From Clostridia bacterium (GTDB taxonomy: Bacteria > Bacillota > Clostridia > Oscillospirales > Acutalibacteraceae): a stretch of DNA of 64,000 nt. Each line of letters starts with the position of its first letter. Positions within the stretch are counted from its first letter, which is position 1. Positions 48,808 through 57,036 of this stretch are shown here, one piece after another. Under the pieces are notes generated by a model. It saw only the letters and a program-made list of their open reading frames with translations. It was not told the DNA's origin and did not search any database. The position numbers were made by a program, and so were the translations under genes. The stretch covers positions 126,463 to 190,462 of the forward strand of contig JAFRUO010000020.1 of assembly GCA_017438845.1 (NCBI GenBank), written 5' to 3'.

Positions 48808-49047
48808 TCAAGCGTTGTCATTATCCATATCCAAAGCCGACGGATTTTCATCCGACTTTTTGTCTGAAACCAACGAATCAAGCTTGTCTTCCATAAGGTG
48901 TTTGAGCAGATACTCAATCTGCTCGCCTTTTCTGAAGTGACTGATAACGCAATATGTTACTCCGTTTTCAATATGGGTATTCATTTTAATCCCTCTCTCG
49001 TCAAGAGGGATTCTGCCTGTTCCGAGATAGATTTCTTTAAGATCCAT
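48808..49047 (-). CDS. Small protein linked to the serine recombinase
   Basis: 79 aa from the ATG at 49047 (AGGAGATAACC upstream; a much longer in-frame reading crosses a non-coding repeat and is rejected). The sequence 'MDLKEIYLGTGRIPLDE...GVTYCVISHFRKGEQIEYLLKHLMEDKL' is a compact alpha/beta protein with an acidic tail. Small proteins of this type often precede serine recombinases in Clostridial elements, perhaps as accessory or transposon-encoded factors; I cannot assign a function. It ends 33 bp before the recombinase start. Confidence 0.65.
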   Translation of the reverse strand: MDLKEIYLGTGRIPLDERGIKMNTHIENGVTYCVISHFRKGEQIEYLLKHLMEDKLDSLVSDKKSDENPSALDMDNDNA

Positions 49048-49630
49048 GGTTATCTCCTTTATGTTAAAGTGGGCTCGGGCTTCTGCCCGTTCTTTTGGCT
49101 TGCCGAAACAAGACGCCTTCAGGCGATGCTTGGACTCCTCATGGGGAGTTATTATGCCAAAAAAGCGAAATGACGTTAATGCTGGTAAAAATGCGGTGCT
49201 AAAAACCCTTTGTTTTCTAAGGCGAACTCGATTTGTGACGTCAAAATTGACGTTAATTTGCAAAGTATGATGGTAAAATAAAAGTCCGCACAGCGTTGCT
49301 GCTGCGGTGTTTATCGGCTGCCGGCTTGCAAAAAGACGGCAGGCTTTAACCTGCTTGAAAATATGCACCGAAAAACTGCCCTGAACGGAGAGAAAAGCAG
49401 ATAGTTTCGTAAATGAAAAAACATATCTGCCAAGCACTCCGAATCAGCACCTGACGCTCTCAAAAATGCCACAGAATCGATTTTAATTGCTTCCGCGGTT
49501 AGTTTTGCTGACTGTTACCTGCTCGCTCAAATATCGCCGAAAAATCCGACGACAATTTCCGGAAGGGTTTATATATTGTTTGTGTATGGTTTTTTAGGTA
49601 GGGGGTGGCTCATTTTTTAACATACCGGGA
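49048..49630. other. Gene-free end region of the recombinase element
   Basis: About 580 bp upstream of the small accessory gene contain no credible gene. It holds the 49278-49346 repeat, a direct pair of TGACGT(C/T) motifs around 49181-49256, and a T-rich/G-rich stretch near 49590-49615 (GGTAGGGGGTGGCTC). An element boundary or attachment site for the serine recombinase probably lies here, but I cannot place it. Confidence 0.35.
49278..49346. repeat. Repeat related to 40425-40491
   Basis: It contains AAAAGTCCGCACAGC with a CCGCAGCA-type hairpin, then TATCGGCTGCCGGCTTGC and the CTGCCG/CGGCAG hairpin, closely matching the copy before the integrase remnant. Confidence 0.7.
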
Positions 49631-49633
49631 ACG

Positions 49634-49681
49634 GAAAAAATCATCCCCGATTTAGAACAAATGTTCTGTTCAGGGATGATT
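49634..49681 (-). terminator. Hairpin terminator on the reverse strand
   Basis: AATCATCCC (49639-49647) pairs with GGGATGATT (49673-49681), with an inner GAACA/TGTTC stem; TTTTTT follows on the reverse strand. A second hairpin, AGCCTCCGA/TCGGAGGCT (49749-49771), lies directly after the AraC-family gene. Confidence 0.65.
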
Positions 49682-49783
49682 ATATCATGTCCTTTTTCGG
49701 TTGTAAAGAGGGGTAAGCAAGCATTGTACTTTTTATGGGACAATGAAAGCCTCCGAGGTTATCGGAGGCTGATTTCACAGTTT

Positions 49784-50620
49784 TCATTCTATTGGTACCC
49801 AGATTTCGTAATACCTTTTTTCTCTACGTTCTTTTCTGTCTGTGCACAGATGAAAAATTTCAATTTCCAAATCCGACTTTGCAGAGTATCCGGAAGACGG
49901 AAGCCATGATTTGTAAATCAGTTCATGAAGCTTCGGCAATTCGTCTCCGGCATAGCCGCCCTTTTCAGTAGTGAACACAGCATATTTTCCGGTTGGAATA
50001 GTTATCTTTTCTAACCCTGAATATTGTGTGTCATTATCTGTCCGAGCAATAGTGTAATTGCCGTTGTTCCAAACACCGTACCATAAGCCGTCAAAACCTT
50101 CACAGATTCTTTTCGGAACATTATCATAGTTTTCATCCCACATTATCCGTTCTTTTTCAAAACGGTTATCGGATGTCTCTCCGAAATACTCTGTTACACC
50201 GTAGATGTCAAACGCTTCGACATCAATAATTTTCATTTGCATTTTCTCCGCTCCTTTGATAACAATTTGAAAGGACAAAGGAGGATAGATGTTCACTTGA
50301 GAATTATTATCTCTCGCTTGCGTTGGAGTTATGTTATGCTGCGATATGAAAGCACGGCTGAATGCATCTGCACTATTCCAACCGTATTTTACGGCAACAT
50401 CAATAACCTTCGCACCTTTTCTTAAATCATTTACTGCAAGAGATAACCGCCTTTTGTGAATGTAATCATTGACGGTCATATTTGTCAGCGAGCGAAACAG
50501 TTTAATAAACCCTTGCTTGCTTTCGGCGGCAAACATTGCGGCTTGACTGATATCAATCTCATCTGCTAAATGATTTTCGATGTAAGATACGGCATTGTTC
50601 AAGTTGTTTAGAATATCCAT
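49784..50620 (-). CDS. AraC-family regulator with effector-binding domain
   Basis: 278 aa from the ATG at 50620 (GAGGTGAAGG upstream). The N-terminal 100 residues are the double HTH of AraC proteins ('IDISQAAMFAAESKQGFIKLFRSLTNMTVNDYIHKRRLSLAV', 'IDVAVKYGWNSADAFSRAFISQHNITPTQAR'). Residues about 120-278 match the GyrI-like effector-binding domain ('MKIIDVEAFDIYGVTEYFG', 'GLWYGVWNN', 'IPTGKYAVFTTEKGGYAGDELPKLHELIYKSWLPSSGY'). This is the Rob/SoxS-like arrangement that responds to small hydrophobic compounds. First of a reverse-strand series of small cytoplasmic genes. Confidence 0.9.
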   Translation of the reverse strand: MDILNNLNNAVSYIENHLADEIDISQAAMFAAESKQGFIKLFRSLTNMTVNDYIHKRRLSLAVNDLRKGAKVIDVAVKYGWNSADAFSRAFISQHNITPTQARDNNSQVNIYPPLSFQIVIKGAEKMQMKIIDVEAFDIYGVTEYFGETSDNRFEKERIMWDENYDNVPKRICEGFDGLWYGVWNNGNYTIARTDNDTQYSGLEKITIPTGKYAVFTTEKGGYAGDELPKLHELIYKSWLPSSGYSAKSDLEIEIFHLCTDRKERREKRYYEIWVPIE

Positions 50621-50695
50621 TTCCTTCACCTCACACCGTCATTTTAGCAGATTGATTTTTAATGCATCCGACTTTATTGACTCAGGATTTTCAGT

Positions 50696-51301
50696 TTATA
50701 AAAAAATTTTTATTTCTTCAAGCGTTTTAATAATATAGTCAGGTGAAACGGAATCAAGTTTATATTCGGCGAAGCCCTGCTTAACCCAAATGGTTTTCAT
50801 TCCAAGTTCCTTTGCAGGGATAATATCATTATCCAATCTGTCGCCGACCATAACGGCATTTTCAGGCAAACAGTTAGCGCGCTCAAGTGCTATCTGAAAG
50901 ATTCTAGGATTAGGTTTTTCTACACCTTCCTCAGCGGAAGCAATCACCAAATCAAAGTATTTGCCGATACCCCAATCAGCTAATCTCTGTTCACTGCCAG
51001 CAGATTGATTTGCGATAATGCCAAGCTTGTACTTTTTTGAAAGTTCAGCTAGAACACTTTCGGTAAACGGGTAAGGCTTTTCCAATTCCTTATACCATTT
51101 TGTTTTCTGTAAACCGAAGTATTTTACTGCTTCTTTATATGGGTTATCAGAGGTAGCCGCAAACTCAATTACCTTGTCTTTGAATTTCTGATAACATATA
51201 TCCGTGTTGTCCGTTGTTTCTTTGAATCGGATTTCATAGCACTCGCTTTCATCAATAAGCGTTGAGCCGATATCAAAGAATATGTATTCTATGTTATACA
51301 T
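50696..51301 (-). CDS. HAD-superfamily hydrolase
   Basis: 201 aa. Motif I is 'IFFDIGSTLID' (nucleophile Asp; the second Asp of DxD is Gly here), motif II 'GIIANQS', motif III Lys in 'EGVEKPNPRIFQIAL' and motif IV 'VMVGDRLDNDIIPAK'. The helical cap lies between residues 15 and 85. It is a phosphatase or dehalogenase-like enzyme of unknown substrate. The DxG variant of motif I occurs in some phosphatase-like members but lowers certainty that it is a phosphatase. GAGGTAAGG precedes the ATG. Confidence 0.85.
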   Translation of the reverse strand: MYNIEYIFFDIGSTLIDESECYEIRFKETTDNTDICYQKFKDKVIEFAATSDNPYKEAVKYFGLQKTKWYKELEKPYPFTESVLAELSKKYKLGIIANQSAGSEQRLADWGIGKYFDLVIASAEEGVEKPNPRIFQIALERANCLPENAVMVGDRLDNDIIPAKELGMKTIWVKQGFAEYKLDSVSPDYIIKTLEEIKIFL

Positions 51302-51331
51302 TTAATGCTTCCTTACCTCAAATATAATTCA

Positions 51332-51751
51332 TTATAATACTTTGCTAAGAAAATATTTACTCAATCTTGAATCTCTGTTGTTTCGTACAAAGTCAATCTG
51401 GTATCCAAGCTTTTTATAAAACTCCGGTGCCTGAAAACCAAAAGTTGTTAGTGTGATAATTTCATATTCTTTTCCTTTGTAAGTGTCCTCGACTATTTTT
51501 ACCAGCTTACTTCCTAAGCCACACTTTCTGTAGCTTTCATCAACGATTAAATCTCCGATATGTACTTCATTATAATATGCTCGACCTGTTATTGCTCCGA
51601 TTATTCTGTCTTCGGTTTCAGCGACAAAACAGAATTCATCATAGTTGAGCGTTAATTTGTTCTGCGAACAGTATTTTGAGAAACCTTCATTAATAAAACC
51701 GCCTATTTCTTCGTTTTTTTCAGTGACTCTTTTTATTACAAACTCAGCCAT
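51332..51751 (-). CDS. GNAT-family N-acetyltransferase
   Basis: 139 aa. The acetyl-CoA site is 'DLIVDESYRKCGLGSKLVKIVED' (about 68-90, the R/Q-x-x-G-x-G/A loop), followed by 'LTTFGFQAPEFYKKLGYQ', the usual motif B with Tyr. It acetylates an unidentified small molecule or protein. It overlaps the upstream NUDIX gene by eight bases and belongs to the same reverse-strand run. Confidence 0.88.
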   Translation of the reverse strand: MAEFVIKRVTEKNEEIGGFINEGFSKYCSQNKLTLNYDEFCFVAETEDRIIGAITGRAYYNEVHIGDLIVDESYRKCGLGSKLVKIVEDTYKGKEYEIITLTTFGFQAPEFYKKLGYQIDFVRNNRDSRLSKYFLSKVL

Positions 51752-52250
51752 TGTATTCTACTTTAACATATTCCTCCAAAGCCGCAACATCTCTTGCTTT
51801 GAGATACTGCTGCTGATAGGTTTTTGGTTGAATATCATTTATCAGCTTTATCATTTCAGACAGAGTATGCCATTGCAACTCTGTACCGCTGCTTATTTCC
51901 TCATTGGTGAAATGAGGCACACTTACGCTGTCGGCTTCAACAACATAATAATACGATATTTGCGTATAGTCAGCTTGTTCACGGTTTTCTTTTACAATAC
52001 CGAGTTCGGAAATCTTACCGCAGGTGCATCCCGTTTCTTCAAGTATTTCTCTTTTAAGTGCAGTTATAATGTCCTCGCCGTCATCAACTCCGCCGCCGGG
52101 GAGAGAATACTTGTGAAATTTTTCGGAATGTATTACGGCATACAAATCACCGTTTTTTACAATTGCTCTTGCAGTATATCTCGGCTTGGAAGAGGATAAT
52201 CCGTCTGTGCCGAGTATTTCTTTATCTGTTATTTCGGCTATAAGTTTCAT
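51744..52250 (-). CDS. NUDIX hydrolase
   Basis: 168 aa. The NUDIX box 'GGGVDDGEDIITALKREILEETG' (about 51-73) is complete (Gx5Ex7REUxEExGU, with the Glu residues that bind Mg2+). The N-terminus 'SKPRYTARAIVKNGDLYAVI' and 'HKYSLPGGG' are typical of nucleotide-type NUDIX enzymes. It probably hydrolyses a nucleoside diphosphate derivative. It overlaps the ASCH gene upstream by four bases and the GNAT gene downstream by eight. Confidence 0.9.
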   Translation of the reverse strand: MKLIAEITDKEILGTDGLSSSKPRYTARAIVKNGDLYAVIHSEKFHKYSLPGGGVDDGEDIITALKREILEETGCTCGKISELGIVKENREQADYTQISYYYVVEADSVSVPHFTNEEISSGTELQWHTLSEMIKLINDIQPKTYQQQYLKARDVAALEEYVKVEYNG

Positions 52251-52585
52251 TTCTTAACCTCTATCTCAATTCCAACTACGCCATATCTTTCAATCTGCTC
52301 TTTGGAATAGTATTCGAGCATATCGTCAGGCGAAGCGGTTGCAATTTCGTCGGCGGTGTAGCCGCATTTGTCGAGAGGCAACGCCGCATATAGTTCTTCA
52401 AAATTGTGGAAAGTATGAAGCGCCTTAACGATTGCAGTCAACTTGTCTGTTTTTGATTTAAAACAAATGCTGTCTCCGACTTTTATCTTACGCCGCTTTT
52501 CGTCATAAAGGCGAAGCTCTATCGTCTTTGCTCCGCTTCTAATCATTTCAAACGGTATTTCGTTTAATTTCATATTGTGAATCAT
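52247..52585 (-). CDS. ASCH-domain protein
   Basis: 112 aa. 'MKLNEIPFEMIRSGAKTIELRLYDEKRRKIKVGDSICFKS' is the beginning of the ASCH (PUA-like) beta-barrel, with the conserved 'G-x-K-T-x-E-x-R' motif. The rest is 'AIVKALHTFHNFEELYAALPLDKCGY'. ASCH proteins bind RNA or act as amidohydrolases on modified nucleosides such as N4-acetylcytidine. ATGA overlap with the following NUDIX gene suggests a nucleoside-related operon. Confidence 0.85.
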   Translation of the reverse strand: MIHNMKLNEIPFEMIRSGAKTIELRLYDEKRRKIKVGDSICFKSKTDKLTAIVKALHTFHNFEELYAALPLDKCGYTADEIATASPDDMLEYYSKEQIERYGVVGIEIEVKK

Positions 52586-52603
52586 ATTGCACCGCCTGAT
52601 TTG

Positions 52604-53089
52604 TCATTTCCTCTCATCTGTAACGATATGTTCAATTCCGCAATGCTCGTTTTGCAGATACTCCTTCATAAACGAAGGATACGCCTTGTATTTATCAAGG
52701 TCCTCAATTGGAATCCAATGCATCGTTTCTCTGACGCCCTGCGTAAAGCTGTTGCTGTTAAGTTCTTTTGTGCCTCTCGGTTTCATCATAAAGTAAAAAG
52801 CTATTTCATGACAGTCTCTGTTTTTCAATGTACCCGCTTTTTCGTAAAAGAAATTCTCGTGAATTACGGCAAGATGATCTATTTCATAATCAACGCCGGT
52901 TTCTTCAAAGACTTCTCTTTTCACAGCATCTTCTGCTGTTTCTCCCATATAAACTGCACCGCCGATTGAATAGAAATAAGTATCTGTTTCATTCCCTGCA
53001 AAAAGCACACAGTTATCTTCAACAATTATTGCTGCAGCTCTGTATCTGAACCATTTCTTTCCTTTATTAAAACCGCAATCATGTTCCAT
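52604..53089 (-). CDS. NUDIX hydrolase (second copy)
   Basis: 161 aa from the ATG at 53089 (GGAGGAAACATC upstream; a longer in-frame reading lacks a site). The NUDIX box is 'GGAVYMGETAEDAVKREVFEETG' (about 44-66). 'FRYRAAAIIVEDNCVLFAGNETDTYFYSIGG' is typical of the family start. It is different from the NUDIX protein at 51744 outside the box. Likely a housecleaning nucleotide hydrolase; substrate unknown. Confidence 0.88.
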   Translation of the reverse strand: MEHDCGFNKGKKWFRYRAAAIIVEDNCVLFAGNETDTYFYSIGGAVYMGETAEDAVKREVFEETGVDYEIDHLAVIHENFFYEKAGTLKNRDCHEIAFYFMMKPRGTKELNSNSFTQGVRETMHWIPIEDLDKYKAYPSFMKEYLQNEHCGIEHIVTDERK

Positions 53090-53146
53090 GATGTTTCCTC
53101 CGCAAATCAAGATTTGTCGATGTCATTATACCACACTTTTTCGCTT

Positions 53147-53938
53147 TTATGGTTGAATTCTTTTTGATAACATCCATTCAAGCCACGGCTCTTGTTTTAA
53201 AAACCTTCTCATCATTCTGTGACCGTATTTATCCCAACGGGTGTATTTAACATCAGCGTCTGCTTCTTTTAACTTTTGATAACAATAGTCATCGCTATCG
53301 ATTTTCACGACCTTGTCATCGCTTGAATGAGCAAGCCAAATCGGTATATTAGCAATAGTTTGAAAATCAGCTTTTTCATAATCAAACAACAATCCCATTG
53401 TTTCAACAGCAGCGGTATATAAATCCGGATTATTAAACAACGATTTCCATGTACACATTGCACCGTATGAAATACCATAAACATATATTCTGGTTTCATC
53501 AATGCTGTACTTGGAGATGAGAGTTTTTACCAATTCGGCTATGTTTTCAGACAAAACACCAAGCATATAATTGTCATCAATATCATAGCGGTAATGCATT
53601 TGCTGAGGTATTAAGACATTACAACCACTTTTCACAACAGCCTTGCCGTTTGCGTCATTATAAAACTCAAACAGTGTTTTGAAATTATCATATCCAAGTG
53701 TTCCCGCCCCGCCATGAAATATCAAAAGCGGCTGATTACTGTTCTTGGCTTCATAAAAACGAAATGGAATGATAACATTTTCATTTTTGTTAACATAAAT
53801 ATATTTTTTAAAGCTCGTTACCGTTCTTCCAGAAGGCATAATGGTGTCAGTTGCAGTTTCAATGATTTGTTTTCTATATGTAGCCTCTTTTTCAAGTCGC
53901 TTGTTAAATCGTTTTATTCTTCTGCCGTTGTTATCCAT
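53147..53938 (-). CDS. Alpha/beta hydrolase, prolyl-oligopeptidase/PHB-depolymerase-like
   Basis: 263 aa from the ATG at 53938 (GGTGGTGAAAA upstream). The oxyanion motif is 'LLIFHGGAGTLGY', the nucleophile elbow 'YGISYGAMCTW' (G-x-S-x-G), the acid 'WLAHSSDDKVV' and the His 'DKYGHRMMRRF'. No signal peptide is seen, so it is probably cytoplasmic. It likely hydrolyses an ester or peptide-like substrate. The last gene of the reverse-strand series before the repeat/tRNA-fragment boundary. Confidence 0.82.
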   Translation of the reverse strand: MDNNGRRIKRFNKRLEKEATYRKQIIETATDTIMPSGRTVTSFKKYIYVNKNENVIIPFRFYEAKNSNQPLLIFHGGAGTLGYDNFKTLFEFYNDANGKAVVKSGCNVLIPQQMHYRYDIDDNYMLGVLSENIAELVKTLISKYSIDETRIYVYGISYGAMCTWKSLFNNPDLYTAAVETMGLLFDYEKADFQTIANIPIWLAHSSDDKVVKIDSDDYCYQKLKEADADVKYTRWDKYGHRMMRRFLKQEPWLEWMLSKRIQP

Positions 53939-54038
53939 TTTTTCACCACCAATTTTAGATACGCTCATTATACCACACAATCTCCCCGTTTAAAATATAT
54001 TTTTGAAACCGTTGAGTAAGACTGCAAACGCTCCGTTG

Positions 54039-54105
54039 CGAACCGAAGGGGTTGGTTAAATACTCCTACACACAAAAAAGTCCCCGAAGCGTTGATGCTT
54101 CGGGG
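54039..54105. repeat. Repeat matching 40392-40454, with terminator
   Basis: It begins CGAACCGAAGGGGTTGG, as at 40392, and contains the terminator CCCCGAAGC-GTTGAT-GCTTCGGGG-TTTT (54082-54109). It directly precedes a truncated tRNA. Confidence 0.75.
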
Positions 54106-54112
54106 TTTTCAA

Positions 54113-54158
54113 TGGAGCTGGTAATCGGACTCGAACCGATGACCTGCGCATTACGAAA
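54113..54158 (-). other. 3' half of a tRNA-Thr(CGT), probable attachment site
   Basis: On the reverse strand: anticodon loop TTCGTAA, stem 3' side TGCGC, variable loop AGGTC, T-arm ATCGG-TTCGAGT-CCGAT, acceptor strand and CCA (ending at 54113). The 5' half (D-arm and 5' acceptor strand) is missing to the right of 54158. It is therefore not a functional tRNA gene but the 3' duplicate left at one end of an element integrated in tRNA-Thr. Confidence 0.7.
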
Positions 54159-54266
54159 CAACGCTGGAAAGGTTAAAATAGCGATATATAACGGTTTTTA
54201 GCCGTTTTTATTATCCTTATTAGTACTCAATTATTCAACCAGCGCTCTCTTTTGCTACGGCTTTCC

Positions 54267-54291
54267 TTTCATAAATGGTCATTAAATGGTC
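54267..54291. repeat. ATGGTC tandem repeat (second copy)
   Basis: The 25-bp block has one mismatch to 42513-42537, with ATGGTC repeated at 10-bp spacing, about 110 bp inside the tRNA-Thr fragment. It is a candidate integrase arm-binding site. Confidence 0.55.
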
Positions 54292-54448
54292 GTTAAATAA
54301 TGCATTTTTCACGAAGAAAATAATAAAAATTTCAGCACGTTTTTTGCCCTTGTACAAATTCTTAATACAGAACTATTAAAAGTCTGCCTAAACTTTATCT
54401 GGACTTTCGTGATGAAATGTGATATTGGTTGTTGTTGAGGTGATAACC

Positions 54449-54700
54449 ATGACAACGCTTGAAAACTTGTATCACGGGAATATAAATCCGTGTGAATCTG
54501 AAAGGCTGAATAACAATCCTGAATATCAGAAACTGCTGACGCTCGCAGGAAAGGCACAGGAAAAGCTACAAGCCTCCCTGTCCGAAGAACAACGGCAGTT
54601 ACTTGATAATTACATTATAAATTCAGACGAATTATCTATTGTAATTAACGAGGAGATATTCAAAGAAGGCTTTTTCCCTTGCGATGAAAATAATGATTGA
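54449..54700 (+). CDS. DUF6809-like small protein
   Basis: 83 aa from the ATG at 54449 (GAGGTGATAACC upstream). The start 'MTTLENLYHGNINPCESERLNNNPEYQKLL' followed by a helical 'EKLQASLSEEQRQLLDNYIIN' stretch matches the small DUF6809 proteins of Clostridial mobile elements. It is predicted to be soluble and helical; function unknown. Its position just inside the tRNA-Thr fragment fits an integrated element starting near 54.1 kb. Confidence 0.75.
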   Translation: MTTLENLYHGNINPCESERLNNNPEYQKLLTLAGKAQEKLQASLSEEQRQLLDNYIINSDELSIVINEEIFKEGFFPCDENND

Positions 54701-54720
54701 AATACAACAAGAATAGTTTA

Positions 54721-54747
54721 CGCCCTCGGCTTACCGAGGGCGTTTGT
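54721..54747 (+). terminator. Rho-independent terminator
   Basis: CGCCCTCGG-CTTA-CCGAGGGCG, then TTTGTCTT. The following 280 bp up to 55020 show no gene. Confidence 0.8.
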
Positions 54748-55025
54748 CTTCGCTACCCATATATAAAATCTTTATACAGAACTATAAAAAGCACTTTTTA
54801 AGAAGAATACAGAAACTATTTATTTCACAGAAAATATCCGCAAAAAGTCAATGAAGCGTTTTTGGGCGTTTTTGCAGATTTTTCAAATTTGAAAAGTAAG
54901 TGTTTGCAAGGGTTTCGGGACTCGGCTTTTTGCTAAACTCGTTTGTAGACGATAGAAATTGTTAAAACAACCATTACCCCGTCCGAAAAAAACTGAACGG
55001 ATGAATTGGAAATATTACGGTTTAA

Positions 55026-55092
55026 GTATCTTTTACGATACCAAGTATAAGAAAAAATGGTACTTGTCAGGATTTTTGATAAATGGTAATAT
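55026..55092 (+). promoter_or_regulatory. HxlR-operon promoter with dyads
   Basis: TTGTCA (55064-55069) and TAATAT (55087-55092) are 17 bp apart. CAAGTA (55042-55047) and TACTTG (55061-55066) form a dyad that covers the -35. GTATC/GATAC (55026-55030/55037-55041) forms another just upstream. HxlR-type regulators bind such GTAC/AAGTA-type inverted repeats, so autoregulation is likely. Confidence 0.6.
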
Positions 55093-55142
55093 AAGTTTAA
55101 GAAATTAAACCGTAACGATAAATTGAACTGTGAGGTGCTACA

Positions 55143-55478
55143 ATGGAGGTTGCATTATACGGCATTTGCCCGTACACGACAACACAGGTGTTAATTCAGG
55201 GAAAATGGTCAATGCTGATGCTTTATCATATTTCAAGGGGACCGATTCGTTTTAACGAATTGCAGCGTCACCTGCCGCATATGACAAACGCCACCCTTTC
55301 AACACAGCTGAAAAAATTTGAAAAAAGCGGTCTTGTTGAAAGAAAGTCATATAACGAAATGCCGCTTCGTGTGGAGTATTCGTTAACGGAAATGGGCAAA
55401 AAGTTCCTGCCCGTTTTGGAAAGCATTGAAAAATTCGGTTATGAATACATTGAATATATGAAGGAGAACGAGGAATGA
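55143..55478 (+). CDS. HxlR-family transcriptional regulator
   Basis: 111 aa. A winged-helix HxlR domain: 'CPYTTTQVLIQGKWSMLMLYHISRGPIRFNELQRHLPHMTNATLSTQLKKFEKSGLVERKSYNEMPLRVEYSLTEMGKKFLPVL'. The N-terminal Cys at about residue 9 is in the position used for redox or aldehyde sensing by HypR/YodB-like members. GAGGTG precedes the ATG. It overlaps the next gene by four bases (ATGA) and so is co-expressed with the flavin/ferredoxin protein and probably the transporter genes beyond it. Confidence 0.92.
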   Translation: MEVALYGICPYTTTQVLIQGKWSMLMLYHISRGPIRFNELQRHLPHMTNATLSTQLKKFEKSGLVERKSYNEMPLRVEYSLTEMGKKFLPVLESIEKFGYEYIEYMKENEE

Positions 55479-56089
55479 ACGCAGCAGAATGTCTGAACAT
55501 TTTAAGGAATATCAAAGACTGCGCCTTTGCAACCGTTGACGAAAACGGTATGCCGCAGAACAGGATTATTGACGTAATGCTCGTTGAAAACGAAATGCTG
55601 TATTTTCTCACTGCGCGCGGCAAGCATTTTTACAGCCAGCTAATTAACGGCGGCGTTGCAGCCGTAACGGGACTGAACAGCGAATGGCAGACCGTGCGTT
55701 TAGTCGGCAAGGTTGAAAAGCTCGCAGATCAGAAATACTGGATAGACCGTTTCTTTGAACTGAATCCGTCAATGAACGTCGTTTACCCCGGCGAGAGCCG
55801 CTACATATTAGAGCCGTTTTGCATTAAGGACGGCGAGCTTGAATTTTTCGATTTGAGCAAAGAACCGATTTACCGTGAGAGCTATACGCTCGGAAACGGT
55901 ACAGTAACAAACAAAGGCTTTTTTATCACAGACGGTTGTATCGGCTGCGGCTTATGTGAAAGCAACTGCCCGCAAAAGTGCATTGAGAGCGGTGAGCCGT
56001 TTATCATTCATCAGGAAAACTGCCTGCACTGCGGACTCTGCTTTGAAAACTGCCCCGTTCAGGCAATCGTTAAACGTGAGGAAATGTAA
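55475..56089 (+). CDS. Pyridoxamine-phosphate-oxidase-like flavoprotein fused to a 2[4Fe-4S] ferredoxin
   Basis: 204 aa. Residues 1-125 form a split-barrel FMN-binding domain ('CAFATVDENGMPQNRIIDVMLVENEMLYFLTARGKHFYSQL'). Residues about 148-200 hold two ferredoxin Cys motifs ('CIGCGLCESNCPQKC' and 'CLHCGLCFENCP'). The fusion suggests electron transfer from Fe-S clusters to flavin, to reduce an unknown substrate. It is translationally coupled to HxlR upstream and shares one base with the MDR oxidoreductase downstream, pointing to a redox or electrophile-response operon. Confidence 0.88.
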   Translation: MNAAECLNILRNIKDCAFATVDENGMPQNRIIDVMLVENEMLYFLTARGKHFYSQLINGGVAAVTGLNSEWQTVRLVGKVEKLADQKYWIDRFFELNPSMNVVYPGESRYILEPFCIKDGELEFFDLSKEPIYRESYTLGNGTVTNKGFFITDGCIGCGLCESNCPQKCIESGEPFIIHQENCLHCGLCFENCPVQAIVKREEM

Positions 56090-57036
56090 TGAAAGCGATA
56101 GTTATTTATGAAGCGGGCGGACCCGAAAAGCTGATTTATACTGATGTGCCTACTCCTACATTAAAAGAAGGCTGGTCGCTCGTGAAAATTCAGGGCTTCG
56201 GTATTAATCACTCTGAAATATTCACAAGAAAAGGTCAGTCACCGAGCGTGAAATTCCCCCGTATTCTCGGTATTGAATGCGTGGGAGTGATTGAGGAAAG
56301 CGAGGTCTATCCGAAAGGACAGCAGGTCATATCCATTATGGGAGAAATGGGCAGAGCCTTTGACGGCGGTTATGCCGAGTACGCCCTGCTCCCTAATGAG
56401 CAGATATATATGGTAGAAACGGATTTACCGATTGAAACGCTTGCTGCCTTCCCTGAAACCTATTACACCGCCTACGGCTCTATGCTGAATCTGAAAATCA
56501 GCGAGGGCGACAGCATACTCGTCAGAGGTGCAACAAGCGGCGTGGGCATTGCGTTTATGACACTCGTTAAGGCGAAATATCCCGATATTATAGTTACGGG
56601 AACAAGCCGCAAGGAAGCAAAAATCCAGCGACTGCTTGACGAGGGATTTGACGCAGTCGTTATTGATATTCATAACGAATTACAGACAGAAGATAAGTAC
56701 GACAAGGTACTTGACCTTATCGGTCCTGCTGCCCTGCGCAATACATTCTTGCATATGAATGAGGGCAGTATCGTATGCGTTACAGGACTGCTCGGCGGTA
56801 TCTGGGCGCTTGACAGCTTCGACCCGCTTGAAGATTTACCCGAAAACGCCTATATTACCTCGTTCCATTCGGGTAACGTTACGAGCGAGAAAATGCAGAA
56901 GATTATTGACTTCATAAAAGAATACAAGGTGGAAATCAAGGCGGAAAAGGTTTTCAGACTTGAGGACGTGCCAAAGGCGCACGCCTATCTTGAAAGCGCC
57001 GACAGCTTCGGAAAGGTTGTGGTTATCAATGATTAG
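56089..57036 (+). CDS. Zinc-independent MDR oxidoreductase (quinone oxidoreductase-like)
   Basis: 315 aa. The GroES-like N-terminal domain is 'WSLVKIQGFGINHSEIFTRKGQSPSVKFPRILGIECVGVIEE'. The Rossmann part is 'GDSILVRGATSGVGIAFMTLVKAKYPDIIVTGTSR' with the NADP-type glycine motif. The zinc-ligand Cys/His set of true alcohol dehydrogenases is absent, as in quinone oxidoreductases. It probably reduces quinones or enals with NADPH, in keeping with an HxlR-controlled electrophile response. It overlaps the next gene (ABC permease) by eight bases. Confidence 0.88.
   Translation: MKAIVIYEAGGPEKLIYTDVPTPTLKEGWSLVKIQGFGINHSEIFTRKGQSPSVKFPRILGIECVGVIEESEVYPKGQQVISIMGEMGRAFDGGYAEYALLPNEQIYMVETDLPIETLAAFPETYYTAYGSMLNLKISEGDSILVRGATSGVGIAFMTLVKAKYPDIIVTGTSRKEAKIQRLLDEGFDAVVIDIHNELQTEDKYDKVLDLIGPAALRNTFLHMNEGSIVCVTGLLGGIWALDSFDPLEDLPENAYITSFHSGNVTSEKMQKIIDFIKEYKVEIKAEKVFRLEDVPKAHAYLESADSFGKVVVIND

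Noticed and set aside
48808..49437. A 209-codon reading frame upstream of the recombinase
   Set aside because: Only the last 79 codons have a ribosome site and protein-like composition; the upstream part runs through the 49278-49346 repeat.
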